Counted from the stretch's first letter, positions 1-9,270 are shown. The stretch: DNA of 64,000 nucleotides from Hymenobacter sp. 5317J-9 (GCF_022921075.1 NZ_CP095050.1:4712001-4776000); one strand, 5' to 3'. Notes: a model not told the origin generated them from the sequence alone. Numbers and translations are program-made.

Positions 1-329
1 CTATGTGCGGCATCAACTACCCCGAGAACGAGGGCAAGGAGCTGGGTATGATTTACCACCTGCACAGCCTGACGCAGAACATTCGCCTGCGGATTAAAAT
101 CTTCTTCCCCATCGCCGACCCGGTGGTGCCAACCCTGACCGACCTCTACGCCACTGCCAACTGGATGGAGCGTGAGGCCTACGACTTCTACGGCGTCATC
201 TTCACCGGCCACCCCAATCTCATTCGCATCCTCAACGTGGAGGACATGGACTACCACCCCATGCGGAAGGAATACCCGCTGGAAGACGGTACCCGCGAAG
301 ACAAAACCGACCTGTTTTTCGGCCGCTAG
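1..329 (+). CDS. nuoC: NADH-quinone oxidoreductase subunit C, 5' truncated by window edge
   Basis: C-terminal part of the 30-kDa hydrophilic subunit of complex I, which helps form the peripheral arm that passes electrons from NADH to quinone. The readable 108 residues contain the family signature WMEREAYDFYGVIFTGHP followed by LIRIL. The reading frame is open to the left edge, so the Met at base 3 is internal and the true start lies upstream. It is followed after 18 bases by nuoD, so it is the first visible gene of the nuo operon. Confidence 0.95.
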   Translation, partial: MCGINYPENEGKELGMIYHLHSLTQNIRLRIKIFFPIADPVVPTLTDLYATANWMEREAYDFYGVIFTGHPNLIRILNVEDMDYHPMRKEYPLEDGTREDKTDLFFGR

Positions 330-347
330 GCCCCTGATAACACTATC

Positions 348-1610
348 ATGGCAGTAAACGACACGCTGGAAGGCACCCATAAAATACACGAGGAGGCCGC
401 CGCGCAGCGCCACGGCCAGCTCATGCCCCTGCTCAACGACTTCAGCCAGGAGCTGACGACGCTGAACCTGGGCCCCACGCACCCGGCCACCCACGGCATT
501 TTCCAGAACATCCTGCAAATGGATGGCGAGCGAATTGTGTCCGGCGTGCCCACCATCGGCTACATCCACCGCGCATTTGAGAAAATCGCGGAGCGCCGGC
601 CGTTCTACCAAATCACGCCGCTCACCGACCGGATGAACTACTGTTCGTCGCCCATCAATAACATGGGCTGGCACATGACGGTGGAGAAGCTGCTCGGCGT
701 GACCGTGCCCAAGCGGGCGCAGTACATGCGCGTGATTATGATGGAGTTGGCCCGCATTGCCGACCACCTCATTTGCAACTCGATTCTGGGCGTAGACACC
801 GGGGCTTTCACCGGCTTTCTGTACGTGTTCCAGGAGCGTGAGAAGATTTACGAAATCTACGAGGAGGTGTGCGGCTCGCGGCTGACCACCAACATGGGCC
901 GCGTGGGCGGCATGGAGCGGGATTTCTCGCCGGTGGCGCTGCAAAAGCTGCGCGATTGGTTGAAGACCTTCCCGGCCGTGATGAAGGAGTTCGAATCGAT
1001 GTTCAACCGCAACCGCATTTTCATGGACCGCGTGGTGAACGTGGGCCCCATTTCGGCGGAGAAAGCGTTGAACTACGGCTTCACCGGCCCCAACTTGCGG
1101 GCCGCGGGCGTTGATTACGACGTGCGCGCCATGAACCCCTATTCTTCTTACGAAGACTTCGAGTTCGACATTCCGGTGGGCACCAACGGCGATACGTACG
1201 ACCGTTTCATCGTCCGCAACGAGGAAATCTGGCAGAGCCTGCGCATCATCAAGCAAGCGCTGGAAAACCTGCCCGAAGGCCCCTACCACGCCGATGCGCC
1301 GCACTACTACCTGCCCGCCAAGCAGGAAGTGTACAAGAACATGGAAGCCCTGATTTACCACTTCAAAATCATCATGGGCGAGATTGACGCGCCGGTGGGC
1401 GAGGTATATCACTCGGTGGAAGGCGGCAACGGCGAGTTGGGCTTCTACCTGATTTCGGACGGTGGCCGCACGCCTTACCGTCTGCACTTCCGCCGGCCCT
1501 GCTTCATCTATTACCAAGCTTACCCGGAAATGGCCGTGGGCACGACACTCTCGGACGCCATTGTCATTCTCTCGTCCATGAACGTCATCGCTGGCGAGCT
1601 GGACGCTTAG
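348..1610 (+). CDS. nuoD: NADH-quinone oxidoreductase subunit D
   Basis: The 49-kDa subunit of complex I (420 aa), which lies at the junction of the peripheral arm and the membrane and lines the quinone pocket. The conserved loop LGPTHPATHG is at residues 41-50, and the C-terminal end reads DAIVILSSMNVIAGELDA, close to the usual DIVA/GEVDR-type ending. Length is normal for a separate NuoD rather than a NuoCD fusion. nuoE begins within 25 bases of its stop, which implies one transcript. Confidence 0.97.
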   Translation: MAVNDTLEGTHKIHEEAAAQRHGQLMPLLNDFSQELTTLNLGPTHPATHGIFQNILQMDGERIVSGVPTIGYIHRAFEKIAERRPFYQITPLTDRMNYCSSPINNMGWHMTVEKLLGVTVPKRAQYMRVIMMELARIADHLICNSILGVDTGAFTGFLYVFQEREKIYEIYEEVCGSRLTTNMGRVGGMERDFSPVALQKLRDWLKTFPAVMKEFESMFNRNRIFMDRVVNVGPISAEKALNYGFTGPNLRAAGVDYDVRAMNPYSSYEDFEFDIPVGTNGDTYDRFIVRNEEIWQSLRIIKQALENLPEGPYHADAPHYYLPAKQEVYKNMEALIYHFKIIMGEIDAPVGEVYHSVEGGNGELGFYLISDGGRTPYRLHFRRPCFIYYQAYPEMAVGTTLSDAIVILSSMNVIAGELDA

Positions 1611-1631
1611 TTTTCTGTGAATCTGACTGAT

Positions 1632-2204
1632 ATGGAGCCGACCACCGCGCCCACCAAACCGCAATTTTCTCCCGCCGCTCAGGCGGAAATCAAGCGCCTG
1701 CTCACGCACTATCCGGAAGACCGGAGCAAGTCGGCCCTGCTGCCGATTCTGCACATTGCGCAGGCCGAGTTCGGCGGTTGGGTAAGCCCCGAAGTACAAG
1801 ACCTGGTGGCCGAAACGCTGAAAATCAAGCCGATTGAAGTGTACGAAGTAGCCACGTTCTACACCCAGTATAACCTCAAGCCGGTGGGCAAGCACGTGCT
1901 GGAAATCTGCCGCACGGGTCCCTGTATGCTGCGCGGCTCTGATGAGTTGACCGAGCATTTGGAGCGCATCACTGGCGCTAAGGTCGGCGGCACCTCGCCC
2001 GACGGTACCTTCACCCTGAAGGAAGTGGAGTGCCTGGCCGCCTGCGGCTTCGCTCCCATCGTGCAAGTGCGCGAGAAATACTACGAGCAGCTGGACACAC
2101 CGGAAGCGGTGGACGCCATGCTCAGCGAACTGAAGAGCCTGGTGCACCGCCCTATCCTCCCCTGGGAGGAAACAGGCCTGCCCAACTCCTTGAAGAACTA
2201 CTAA
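1632..2204 (+). CDS. nuoE: NADH-quinone oxidoreductase subunit E
   Basis: The 24-kDa thioredoxin-like subunit that binds the N1a [2Fe-2S] cluster. Four cysteines of the expected C-x4-C...C-x3-C pattern are visible in CRTGPC and ECLAAC (about residues 93, 98, 134 and 138 from this start). An in-frame GTG at 1617 would add five residues; I prefer the ATG at 1632, but there is no Shine-Dalgarno to decide. It lies between nuoD and nuoF. Confidence 0.95.
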   Translation: MEPTTAPTKPQFSPAAQAEIKRLLTHYPEDRSKSALLPILHIAQAEFGGWVSPEVQDLVAETLKIKPIEVYEVATFYTQYNLKPVGKHVLEICRTGPCMLRGSDELTEHLERITGAKVGGTSPDGTFTLKEVECLAACGFAPIVQVREKYYEQLDTPEAVDAMLSELKSLVHRPILPWEETGLPNSLKNY

Positions 2205-2235
2205 TCGGCTGGCCATCAGCACAACGCTTACCACT

Positions 2236-3576
2236 ATGGGCCGCAAGCTATTAACTGAACATATCAACGTCGAGGGCATCAACACCTTCGAGGTGTACCG
2301 CAAGCACGGCGGCTACCGCTCCGTGGAAAAGGCGCTCAAAACCATGACGCCCGACGAAGTGGTGGAAGAAGTGAAGAAGTCGGGCCTGCGTGGCCGCGGC
2401 GGCGCCGGTTTCCCCACGGGCATGAAATGGAGCTTCCTGGCCAAGCCCGAAGGCGTGCCGCGCTACCTTGTCTGCAACGCCGACGAATCGGAGCCGGGCA
2501 CCTTCAAGGACCGTCAACTGATGTCGAAACTGCCCCACCTGCTCATCGAGGGCATGATTACGGGCAGCTACGCGCTAGGCGCACGCACCAGCTACATCTA
2601 CATCCGCGGCGAGTTGTTGTACGTGCTGCGCATTCTGGAAAAGGCCATTGCCGAAGCCTACGCGGCTGGTTTCCTGGGCGAGAACATCCTCGGCTCGGGT
2701 TACTCCTTGGATTTGCACGTGCACCCCGGCGCCGGCGCCTACATCTGCGGCGAGGAAACTGCGCTGCTGGAGTCACTGGAAGGCAAGCGCGGCAACCCGC
2801 GCAACAAGCCGCCGTTCCCGGCCGTGCAGGGCCTCTACGCCCGCCCTACGGTGGTGAACAACGTAGAAACCATCGCGGCAGTCGTTCCCATTGTGAACGA
2901 AGGCGGCGACGAGTACGCCAAACTGGGCGTGGGCAAAAGCACGGGTACCAAGCTGATTTCCGCTTGCGGCCACCTGAATAAGCCCGGCATCTACGAAATC
3001 GAGCTCGGTGTGCCGGTGGAGGAATTCATCTACTCCGATGAGTACTGCGGCGGTATCTGGAAAGGGCGCGACCTGAAAGCTGTGGTAGCTGGCGGTTCTT
3101 CCGTGCCGATTCTGCCCAAAGAGCTCATTCTAAAAACCGCTGCCGGCGAAAACCGCCTGATGACTTACGAGTCGCTCAGCGACGGCGGCTTCATCACGGG
3201 TACCATGCTGGGCTCCGGCGGCTTCATTGCGATGGACGAAACCACGTGCATCGTGAAGAATACCTGGAACTTCAGCCGTTTCTACCACCACGAGTCGTGT
3301 GGGCAGTGCTCGCCCTGCCGCGAGGGCACCGGCTGGATGGAGAAAGTGTTGCACCGCTTGGAGCACGGCCACGGCTCGATGCACGACATCGACCTACTGG
3401 TGAGCGTAGCCAAGCAGATTGAAGGCAATACCATTTGCCCGCTGGGCGAAGCGGCCGCCTGGCCGGTAGCTGCGGCCGTGCGTCATTTCCGCCACGAGTT
3501 TGAGTGGCACGTGACCAATCCCAAGGAGGCCACAATGCCCGGCGCGGCTTACCGCAATGCCCCGGTTCTGGCGTAA
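2236..3576 (+). CDS. nuoF: NADH-quinone oxidoreductase subunit F
   Basis: The 51-kDa subunit (446 aa) that oxidises NADH through FMN and holds the N3 [4Fe-4S] cluster. The glycine-rich nucleotide loop GRGGAGFPTGMKW is at residues 53-65. The cluster ligands are in ESCGQCSPCREGT and, further on, NTICPLGEA. Length is as expected. The 126-base gap to nuoG is largely filled by a palindromic repeat. Confidence 0.97.
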   Translation: MGRKLLTEHINVEGINTFEVYRKHGGYRSVEKALKTMTPDEVVEEVKKSGLRGRGGAGFPTGMKWSFLAKPEGVPRYLVCNADESEPGTFKDRQLMSKLPHLLIEGMITGSYALGARTSYIYIRGELLYVLRILEKAIAEAYAAGFLGENILGSGYSLDLHVHPGAGAYICGEETALLESLEGKRGNPRNKPPFPAVQGLYARPTVVNNVETIAAVVPIVNEGGDEYAKLGVGKSTGTKLISACGHLNKPGIYEIELGVPVEEFIYSDEYCGGIWKGRDLKAVVAGGSSVPILPKELILKTAAGENRLMTYESLSDGGFITGTMLGSGGFIAMDETTCIVKNTWNFSRFYHHESCGQCSPCREGTGWMEKVLHRLEHGHGSMHDIDLLVSVAKQIEGNTICPLGEAAAWPVAAAVRHFRHEFEWHVTNPKEATMPGAAYRNAPVLA

Positions 3577-3587
3577 TTTCAACTTCT

Positions 3588-3691
3588 GTCATGCTGACGA
3601 AGGAAGCAACTTATCACGGCTACCTTCATCAGAACCTGATATTAACCGAGCACTGCGAACGTGATAAGATGCTTCGCAAGCTCAGCATGAC
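3588..3691. repeat. Palindromic intergenic element, family A copy 1
   Basis: Two arms, beginning GTCATGCTGACGAAG and ending CTTCGCAAGCTCAGCATGAC, face each other across about 40 bases. The arms also share an inner CTTATCACG/CGTGATAAG pair. Pairing is imperfect in this copy. It sits in the nuoF-nuoG junction and would form a hairpin in the nuo mRNA. Related copies lie at 6500, 42236, 50215 and 51812. Confidence 0.8.
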
Positions 3692-3702
3692 AAAAACATC
3701 CA

Positions 3703-4719
3703 ATGGCTAAAATAACCTTCGACGGCATTGAGGTAGAGGTTCCGGACGGAACCACTATCCTGAACGCGGCCCGCCAGATTGGCGGGAGCGTGGTGCCGCC
3801 CGCCATGTGCTACTACACCCCGCTAAAGGGCTCGGGCGGCAAGTGCCGCGCCTGCCTCGTCAAGGTTTCGGCCGGCTCGGCGAAAGACCCGCGGCCCATG
3901 CCCAAGCTGGTGGCCTCGTGCATTACCACGGTGCAGGACGGCATGGTGGTGGAAAATACCATCAACCAGCAGGTGCTGGATGTGCGCAAAGGCATCGTGG
4001 AGATGCTGCTCATCAACCACCCGCTCGACTGCCCGGTGTGCGACCAGGCCGGCGAGTGCGACCTGCAGGATTTCGCCTTCGAGCACGGCGTGAGCACCAC
4101 CCGCTACGAGGAAGAGCGCCGCACCTTCGAGAAAATCGACATCGGCCCGCTCATCCAGCTGCACATGACGCGCTGCATTCTGTGCTACCGCTGCGTGTAC
4201 ACCGCCGACCAGCTTACTCCCGAGCGCGTGCACGGCGTACTGGGCCGCGGTGATGCCTCAGAAATTGGCACCTACATCGAAAACATCATCGACAACGAGT
4301 TCAGCGGCAACGTCATCGACGTATGCCCGGTGGGCGCGCTGACCGACAAGACCTTCCGCTTCAAACAGCGCGTGTGGTTCACGAAACCCGTGAACGCTCA
4401 CCGCGACTGCGAGAACGAGAAGTGCTGCGGTCGGGTAACTCTTTGGTACAAAGGCAAGGATGTGCTTCGCGTAACGGCCCGCAAAGACCAATATGGTGAA
4501 GTGAAAGAGTGGATTTGCAACACCTGCCGCTTCGATAAAAAGGAAACCTCGGACTGGGTGCTCGAAGGCCCGGCGCACATCAACCGCGCCTCGGTTATCT
4601 CGGCCAACCACTACGAGCTGCCGGTTATCAACCCCCAGGTGTTGGCCGACTTGCCGGAAAGCACCACCCGCGAACTGGAACGCAACCCGCCCCTCCGCTT
4701 GGGCGGGATTAATGGCTAA
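3703..4719 (+). CDS. nuoG: NADH-quinone oxidoreductase subunit G, short form
   Basis: Iron-sulfur subunit of complex I (338 aa). The N-terminal plant-type [2Fe-2S] domain has C36, C48, C51 and C73. It is followed by the His/Cys [4Fe-4S] region HPLDCPVCDQAGECDLQDF and a ferredoxin-like set RCILCYRCVYTADQ...DVCPVGALTD. A further Cys group (DCENEKCC, ICNTC) follows. The protein then stops, so the large molybdopterin-oxidoreductase-like domain of the roughly 900-residue E. coli NuoG is absent. I believe the short form is common in Bacteroidota. Confidence 0.93.
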   Translation: MAKITFDGIEVEVPDGTTILNAARQIGGSVVPPAMCYYTPLKGSGGKCRACLVKVSAGSAKDPRPMPKLVASCITTVQDGMVVENTINQQVLDVRKGIVEMLLINHPLDCPVCDQAGECDLQDFAFEHGVSTTRYEEERRTFEKIDIGPLIQLHMTRCILCYRCVYTADQLTPERVHGVLGRGDASEIGTYIENIIDNEFSGNVIDVCPVGALTDKTFRFKQRVWFTKPVNAHRDCENEKCCGRVTLWYKGKDVLRVTARKDQYGEVKEWICNTCRFDKKETSDWVLEGPAHINRASVISANHYELPVINPQVLADLPESTTRELERNPPLRLGGING

Positions 4720-4721
4720 TT

Positions 4722-4818
4722 GATTGATGTGCTGATTGAATGATTTGCTGATGTGCTGGCCACATCACAAAACTCAAGTGAAGAACAGCACATTAGCACA
4801 TCAAAAAATCAACACATC
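4722..4818. repeat. Long imperfect inverted repeat, family D
   Basis: The nuoG-nuoH gap holds an arm starting TTGATGTGCTGATTG near 4724 and its near-complement ending AAAAATCAACACATCAA near 4818. The arms match at most of about 36 positions and are built from reiterated TGATGTGCTG units. It would fold into a long hairpin in the operon mRNA. No coding potential. Confidence 0.75.
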
Positions 4819-4823
4819 AACAC

Positions 4824-5903
4824 ATGACTCTTCCCGCTCTGGGCTGGCAAGGCCTCGTCGTTCTGGTAGTTTTCGGCGTTTCGCTGCTGATTGCCACGTA
4901 TTCTACTTATGCCGAGCGCGTGATTGCCGCGTTTCTGCAGGACCGGGTGGGCCCGGACCGCGCCGGCCCCTTCGGCCTGCTGCAGCCGCTGGCCGATGCC
5001 GTGAAGCTCTTCACCAAAGAGGAGTTCTTCCCGGCCGGTGCCAACCGCGCGCTGTTCGTATTTGGCCCCTGCCTGGCCATGGTCACGGCCCTGATGTCGT
5101 CGGCGGTTATTCCATTCGGCAACTTCCTGCAGTTCGGTGATACCATTATTCACCTGCAAGGCATTGAAATCAATGTTGGCATGCTCTACGTGTTCGGCAT
5201 GGTGTCGCTGGGCGTATACGGCATCATGATTGGTGGATGGGCTTCGAACAACAAGTTCTCGCTGCTCGGCGCCATCCGCGCTGCCTCGCAAAACATCAGC
5301 TACGAAATCGCCATGGGCCTCGCCCTAATTGCCGTGCTGATGATGTCGGGCACCTTGTCGCTGCGCGAAATCACGCTGCAGCAGTCGGTGGCCGGCGAGT
5401 GGCACTTCTGGAACATTGCCAAGCAGCCGCTGGGCTTCATCATCTTCATCGTGTGTGCTTTCGCCGAGACGAACCGGACGCCCTTCGACTTGCCGGAGTG
5501 CGAGACTGAGCTGATTGGCGGCTACCACACCGAGTACAGCTCCATGAAAATGGGCTTGTACCTGTTTGCGGAGTACATCAACGTATTCGTGGCGTCGGCC
5601 GTGATGAGCGTGCTGTATTTCGGCGGCTTCAATTTCCCCTTCCAATATGAGTTGCGTGATTGGCTGGTGTCGAGCCGCGGCCTGGAATTGGTGACGGCCC
5701 AAAACATCATCACCATCCTCGGCTTGGTGGGCTTGTTTGCCAAAATTTTCGGCTTCATCTTCTTCTTCATGTGGGTGCGCTGGACCCTGCCGCGCTTCCG
5801 CTACGACCAATTGATGCGCCTGGGCTGGACCATCCTCATCCCCCTGGCCATCTTCAACATCATGCTGACGGGCGGCCTGATTACGTTCGGCGTGATTAAA
5901 TAA
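4824..5903 (+). CDS. nuoH: NADH-quinone oxidoreductase subunit H
   Basis: Membrane subunit (359 aa) that joins the peripheral arm to the membrane arm and forms part of the quinone channel. It is polytopic, with about eight to nine hydrophobic spans. The conserved cytoplasmic stretch ETNRTPFDLPECETELIGGY is followed by HTEYSSMKMGLYLFAEY. The ATG at 4824 immediately follows the end of the inverted repeat in the nuoG-nuoH gap. nuoI begins six bases after the stop. Confidence 0.97.
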   Translation: MTLPALGWQGLVVLVVFGVSLLIATYSTYAERVIAAFLQDRVGPDRAGPFGLLQPLADAVKLFTKEEFFPAGANRALFVFGPCLAMVTALMSSAVIPFGNFLQFGDTIIHLQGIEINVGMLYVFGMVSLGVYGIMIGGWASNNKFSLLGAIRAASQNISYEIAMGLALIAVLMMSGTLSLREITLQQSVAGEWHFWNIAKQPLGFIIFIVCAFAETNRTPFDLPECETELIGGYHTEYSSMKMGLYLFAEYINVFVASAVMSVLYFGGFNFPFQYELRDWLVSSRGLELVTAQNIITILGLVGLFAKIFGFIFFFMWVRWTLPRFRYDQLMRLGWTILIPLAIFNIMLTGGLITFGVIK

Positions 5904-5908
5904 CGACC

Positions 5909-6493
<585 letters not shown>

Positions 6494-6499
6494 AGAGCT

Positions 6500-6591
6500 G
6501 TCATGCAGAGCGCAGCGAAGCATCTCGCTCGCTTTGCTGAACAAATTGAGTTACCATTGCACGCGAGATGCTTCGCTGCGCTCTGCATGAC
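6500..6591. repeat. Palindromic intergenic element, family A copy 2
   Basis: Perfect 29-base inverted arms: the left starts GTCATGCAGAGCGCAGCG and the right ends CGCTGCGCTCTGCATGAC. The loop is about 34 bases, AT-richer, and contains CAAATTGAG. It lies between nuoI and nuoJ, so a very stable hairpin would form in the mRNA between these cistrons. Confidence 0.9.
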
Positions 6592-6623
6592 GTTGTTTTG
6601 GCGTGGTGCTCTAACCCGTTGTT

Positions 6624-7133
6624 ATGTCCCCTCTCTTCCTCTTTCTCTCGTTCGTGGCCCTGCTGAGTGCACTGGGCGTGGTGCTGGCCAAAAACCCAGT
6701 GCACAGCGTCCTGTTCCTCATCCTCACGTTCTTCACGCTCTCCGGTCACTACCTGTTGCTGAACGCGCAGTTTCTGGCCGCGGTGAACATCATTGTGTAC
6801 GCCGGCGCCATCATGGTGCTGTTCCTGTTCGTGATTATGTTCCTGAACCTGAACGAGGACACGGAGCCCCATAAGCCCGCCCTGGCTAAAATTGCGGCCA
6901 CCATTGCCGGCGGCTCGTTGCTGCTGATTCTGGTAGCGGCCCTGCGCAACGTGAACCCTGCGGGTTACGACCCGACTAGCTTCGACTCGCAGATTGGCAT
7001 GGTGGACCGGTTGGGTTTGGTGCTGTTTCAGCAGTACGCACTGCCGTTTGAGCTGGCTTCCATCCTGCTGCTGGCGGCCATGGTGGGCTCGGTGATGCTG
7101 GGCAAGCGCGAAACGGGCGAGCGGAATTTCTAA
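6624..7133 (+). CDS. nuoJ: NADH-quinone oxidoreductase subunit J
   Basis: Small membrane subunit of complex I (169 aa) with about five hydrophobic helices. The conserved helix reads VNIIVYAGAIMVLFLFVIMFLNL in two overlapping pieces around residues 54-76. The usual next genes nuoK, L, M and N are not found; a rho-independent terminator follows 22 bases after the stop, so this operon ends here and the rest of the membrane arm must be encoded elsewhere. Confidence 0.95.
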   Translation: MSPLFLFLSFVALLSALGVVLAKNPVHSVLFLILTFFTLSGHYLLLNAQFLAAVNIIVYAGAIMVLFLFVIMFLNLNEDTEPHKPALAKIAATIAGGSLLLILVAALRNVNPAGYDPTSFDSQIGMVDRLGLVLFQQYALPFELASILLLAAMVGSVMLGKRETGERNF

Positions 7134-7155
7134 ACGCCAGGACTCTTTGAAGTAG

Positions 7156-7188
7156 AGCGGCAGCTGAGTTCCAGCTGCCGCTTTTTTT
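7156..7188 (+). terminator. Rho-independent terminator of the nuo operon
   Basis: GCGGCAGCTG (7157-7166), a five-base loop, then CAGCTGCCGC (7172-7181) and a run of seven T. The stem is perfect. Confidence 0.95.
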
Positions 7189-7242
7189 GTGGCTTTATGT
7201 AACTTGCTGCCACCCATTGGTATCATTTACCCTTAACGCCCA

Positions 7243-8301
7243 ATGCTTTTCAAGAACCTGCTCAGGAAAAAAGCTTCCGACTCATTGCCCCGCGCTGAAG
7301 AGCTGGGGGGCCTTGGCGTCATGTATCTGAAACGCTATTGGTCGCAAGCACTGGCGACGCGCAATGGCGCGTGTAAGGCGCCAACCGAACAAAGCTGGCG
7401 GTTCGACAATCTGCTGCTGAACGGCCTGGGACTGCCCATTGAAGAAACGTTGCAGTACTTGATTCGTTCGGCGCCCACGTTTGCCGAGTTTGAGGCTTGG
7501 GTATTGGCCAAGAACGGAGGCCACCTCGACCCCATGCAGGTAGCGCGGCTCAACAGCCTGTTTACGGGCCGGCCGTACCCGGACGGGCTGCAGCAGCGCC
7601 TGCGCGCAGTGGAGGCGGAACCCGACGTGCTGAGCGCCGAAGACCTGGCCTTCTGGGACGAGCACGGCTATGTGGTGGTGCGCGGCGCAGTGCCGAAAGA
7701 GCAGGCGCGGGCCACCGAGCGGGCTGTGTGGGAAGCCCTCGGCATGGACCCGAGCGACCCCACCACTTGGTACCAGAAACCCATCGGCAAGGGCATTATG
7801 ATGGAGTTTTACCACCACCCTACGCTGCTGGCCAACCGGCAATCGAAGCGCATTGAGAAGGCGTTTGCCCAACTCTGGCATACGGCAGACCTGTGGAAAA
7901 CCACCGACCGCACCAGCTTCAACCCGCCCGAAACCGAGTCCTACCATTTCCCGGGCCCGCACCTGCACTGGGACATGAGCCTGGAACCGCCGTTTCGCTT
8001 CGGCACGCAGGGGCTGCTGTATCTCTGCGACACGCCGGCCGAACAGGGCGCCTTTTGCTGCGTGCCGGGCTTCCACCGCAATTTGGAAAGCTGGCTGGCT
8101 GCCCTGCCGCCCGGCACCGACCCGCGCCGCGTCGACCTCGACGCCCAGGCCGTGCCTATTGCGGCCGAAGCCGGCGATTTCGTCATCTGGCACCACGCGC
8201 TGCCGCACGGCAGCAGCCCCAACCGTGGCACCTACCCGCGCATCGTGCAATACCTGAACATGTACCCGGTCGAATTCAAGGAAACCATAGCTTGGCGGTA
8301 G
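7243..8301 (+). CDS. Phytanoyl-CoA dioxygenase (PhyH) family protein
   Basis: Predicted non-haem Fe(II)/2-oxoglutarate dioxygenase of the PhyH family (352 aa). The iron-binding HxD is in LHWDMSLEP around residue 243, and the distal His with the 2-oxoglutarate-binding Arg is in WHHALPHGSSPNRGTYPRIV near the C-terminus. About 120 N-terminal residues precede the catalytic core and are not recognised. The gene stands alone between two terminators. The substrate cannot be inferred. Confidence 0.85.
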   Translation: MLFKNLLRKKASDSLPRAEELGGLGVMYLKRYWSQALATRNGACKAPTEQSWRFDNLLLNGLGLPIEETLQYLIRSAPTFAEFEAWVLAKNGGHLDPMQVARLNSLFTGRPYPDGLQQRLRAVEAEPDVLSAEDLAFWDEHGYVVVRGAVPKEQARATERAVWEALGMDPSDPTTWYQKPIGKGIMMEFYHHPTLLANRQSKRIEKAFAQLWHTADLWKTTDRTSFNPPETESYHFPGPHLHWDMSLEPPFRFGTQGLLYLCDTPAEQGAFCCVPGFHRNLESWLAALPPGTDPRRVDLDAQAVPIAAEAGDFVIWHHALPHGSSPNRGTYPRIVQYLNMYPVEFKETIAWR

Positions 8302-8327
8302 CAAGCCGCTGGCTGCTCTATACATGC

Positions 8328-8358
8328 AAAGAGCCGCACCTAATGGGTGCGGCTCTTC
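8328..8358 (+). terminator. Terminator after the PhyH gene
   Basis: AGAGCCGCACC (8330-8340) pairs with GGTGCGGCTCT (8346-8356) around a five-base loop. The following T tract is weak (TTCCTA). Confidence 0.75.
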
Positions 8359-8455
8359 CTATAGCTATTGTGATAAGGGATAAGCGGATGAATATGTTGC
8401 GACGCTAATTCTTTAGCTGGGCCTGCGCTATTCGGCAGAAGTTTTTATGCAGACG

Positions 8456-8644
8456 CTAGTTGTAGGAAGCAGTGCTGGCCACGCTTTGCGCTTGGGCAAC
8501 CATCGTCGAGCGGAGCAAGGCGGAGCGGTAAGTGGGCACGCGCATTTTATACACCGGCGAAGAAGCCAGCTGCACTCGCATCAGGGAGGCGCTCAGTGTA
8601 ACCCAGAACAGAACAACAGCGGCGAAGAGGTAAAATTTAGTCAT
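8456..8644 (-). CDS. Small membrane or exported protein, unknown
   Basis: A 62-residue frame starting MTKFYLFAAVVLFWVTLSAS, which reads as one N-terminal hydrophobic segment or signal peptide followed by a basic, Ser-rich tail. An upstream in-frame codon would add eleven residues lacking any such character, so the ATG at 8644 is preferred. No family recognised. It is isolated, and the case rests on the plausible signal segment and lack of a competing frame. Confidence 0.4.
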   Translation of the reverse strand: MTKFYLFAAVVLFWVTLSASLMRVQLASSPVYKMRVPTYRSALLRSTMVAQAQSVASTASYN

Positions 8645-8791
8645 GGGTGCGAGCGGTGAGGCGTTTAAGTGATACAAACCTACTCGGTGCCTTCAGGGCC
8701 GGGGTTGCCTCTTCGTTTAGTCAGGGCCGTTGCGCGTTGAACCGGACATTTTGGGGTGTGAGCAATTAAAGCTGGACTCTATTGCACGTCT

Positions 8792-8839
8792 AAAAAACAG
8801 GAGCAGCGACTGAAATATCAGTCGCCGCTCCTGTTTTTT
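8792..8839. terminator. Bidirectional terminator
   Basis: AAAAAACAGGAGC-GCGACTG and CAGTCGC-GCTCCTGTTTTTT form a stem of about 19 pairs with one A/C mismatch around AAATAT. The A and T runs on both sides let it work in either direction. It would end transcription of the unknown gene at 8853 and of aspS on the minus strand. Confidence 0.9.
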
Positions 8840-8852
8840 AGGTTTTATAGCC

Positions 8853-9245
8853 TCACAAGCTCAAGTACCGGTTAAAAGGAGGTTCACCTTCCCAATAAGC
8901 CCCTGCACCATCTCCAAAAATGAGCAAAGTGCCTTCTTGGTTGACTATTTCTTTGATGGCTTGATTCAAAGACATTTCTTGGCCGTCCAACCCTTTATTG
9001 ACCGAAATAAAATAGCATTTATCGCCATTTTTTAGCGAATGCGCTTTCTCAAGAATGGCATTTATTTCGTGTGTGCCAGCACCGCGCAAGTCCTGGAATT
9101 TGCTTCTATCCAGGTCCTGACCGTGATAAAGCATGCTTAGAAATGAACTTCGCCGCTTAGGATTTTCAACAAATCTTAAATACCGGTCCTGCTTTGCTTT
9201 CAGCACAAACCGTTTAATAAACTGCTGTTCTAAATCGAGTCGCAT
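8853..9245 (-). CDS. Conserved-looking hypothetical protein, low GC
   Basis: A 130-residue soluble protein with no recognised family, lying 25 bases downstream of aspS on the same strand and closed by the terminator at 8792. It is rich in Lys, Arg and Asp. Visible segments include RYLRFVENPKRRSSFLSMLY at the N-terminal half and GTLLIFGDGAGAYWEGEPPF near the end. Base composition is clearly more AT-rich than aspS, which suggests a recently gained gene. Confidence 0.7.
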   Translation of the reverse strand: MRLDLEQQFIKRFVLKAKQDRYLRFVENPKRRSSFLSMLYHGQDLDRSKFQDLRGAGTHEINAILEKAHSLKNGDKCYFISVNKGLDGQEMSLNQAIKEIVNQEGTLLIFGDGAGAYWEGEPPFNRYLSL

Positions 9246-9270
9246 AGCGAGTATCTAAAGTTATGCTTTG

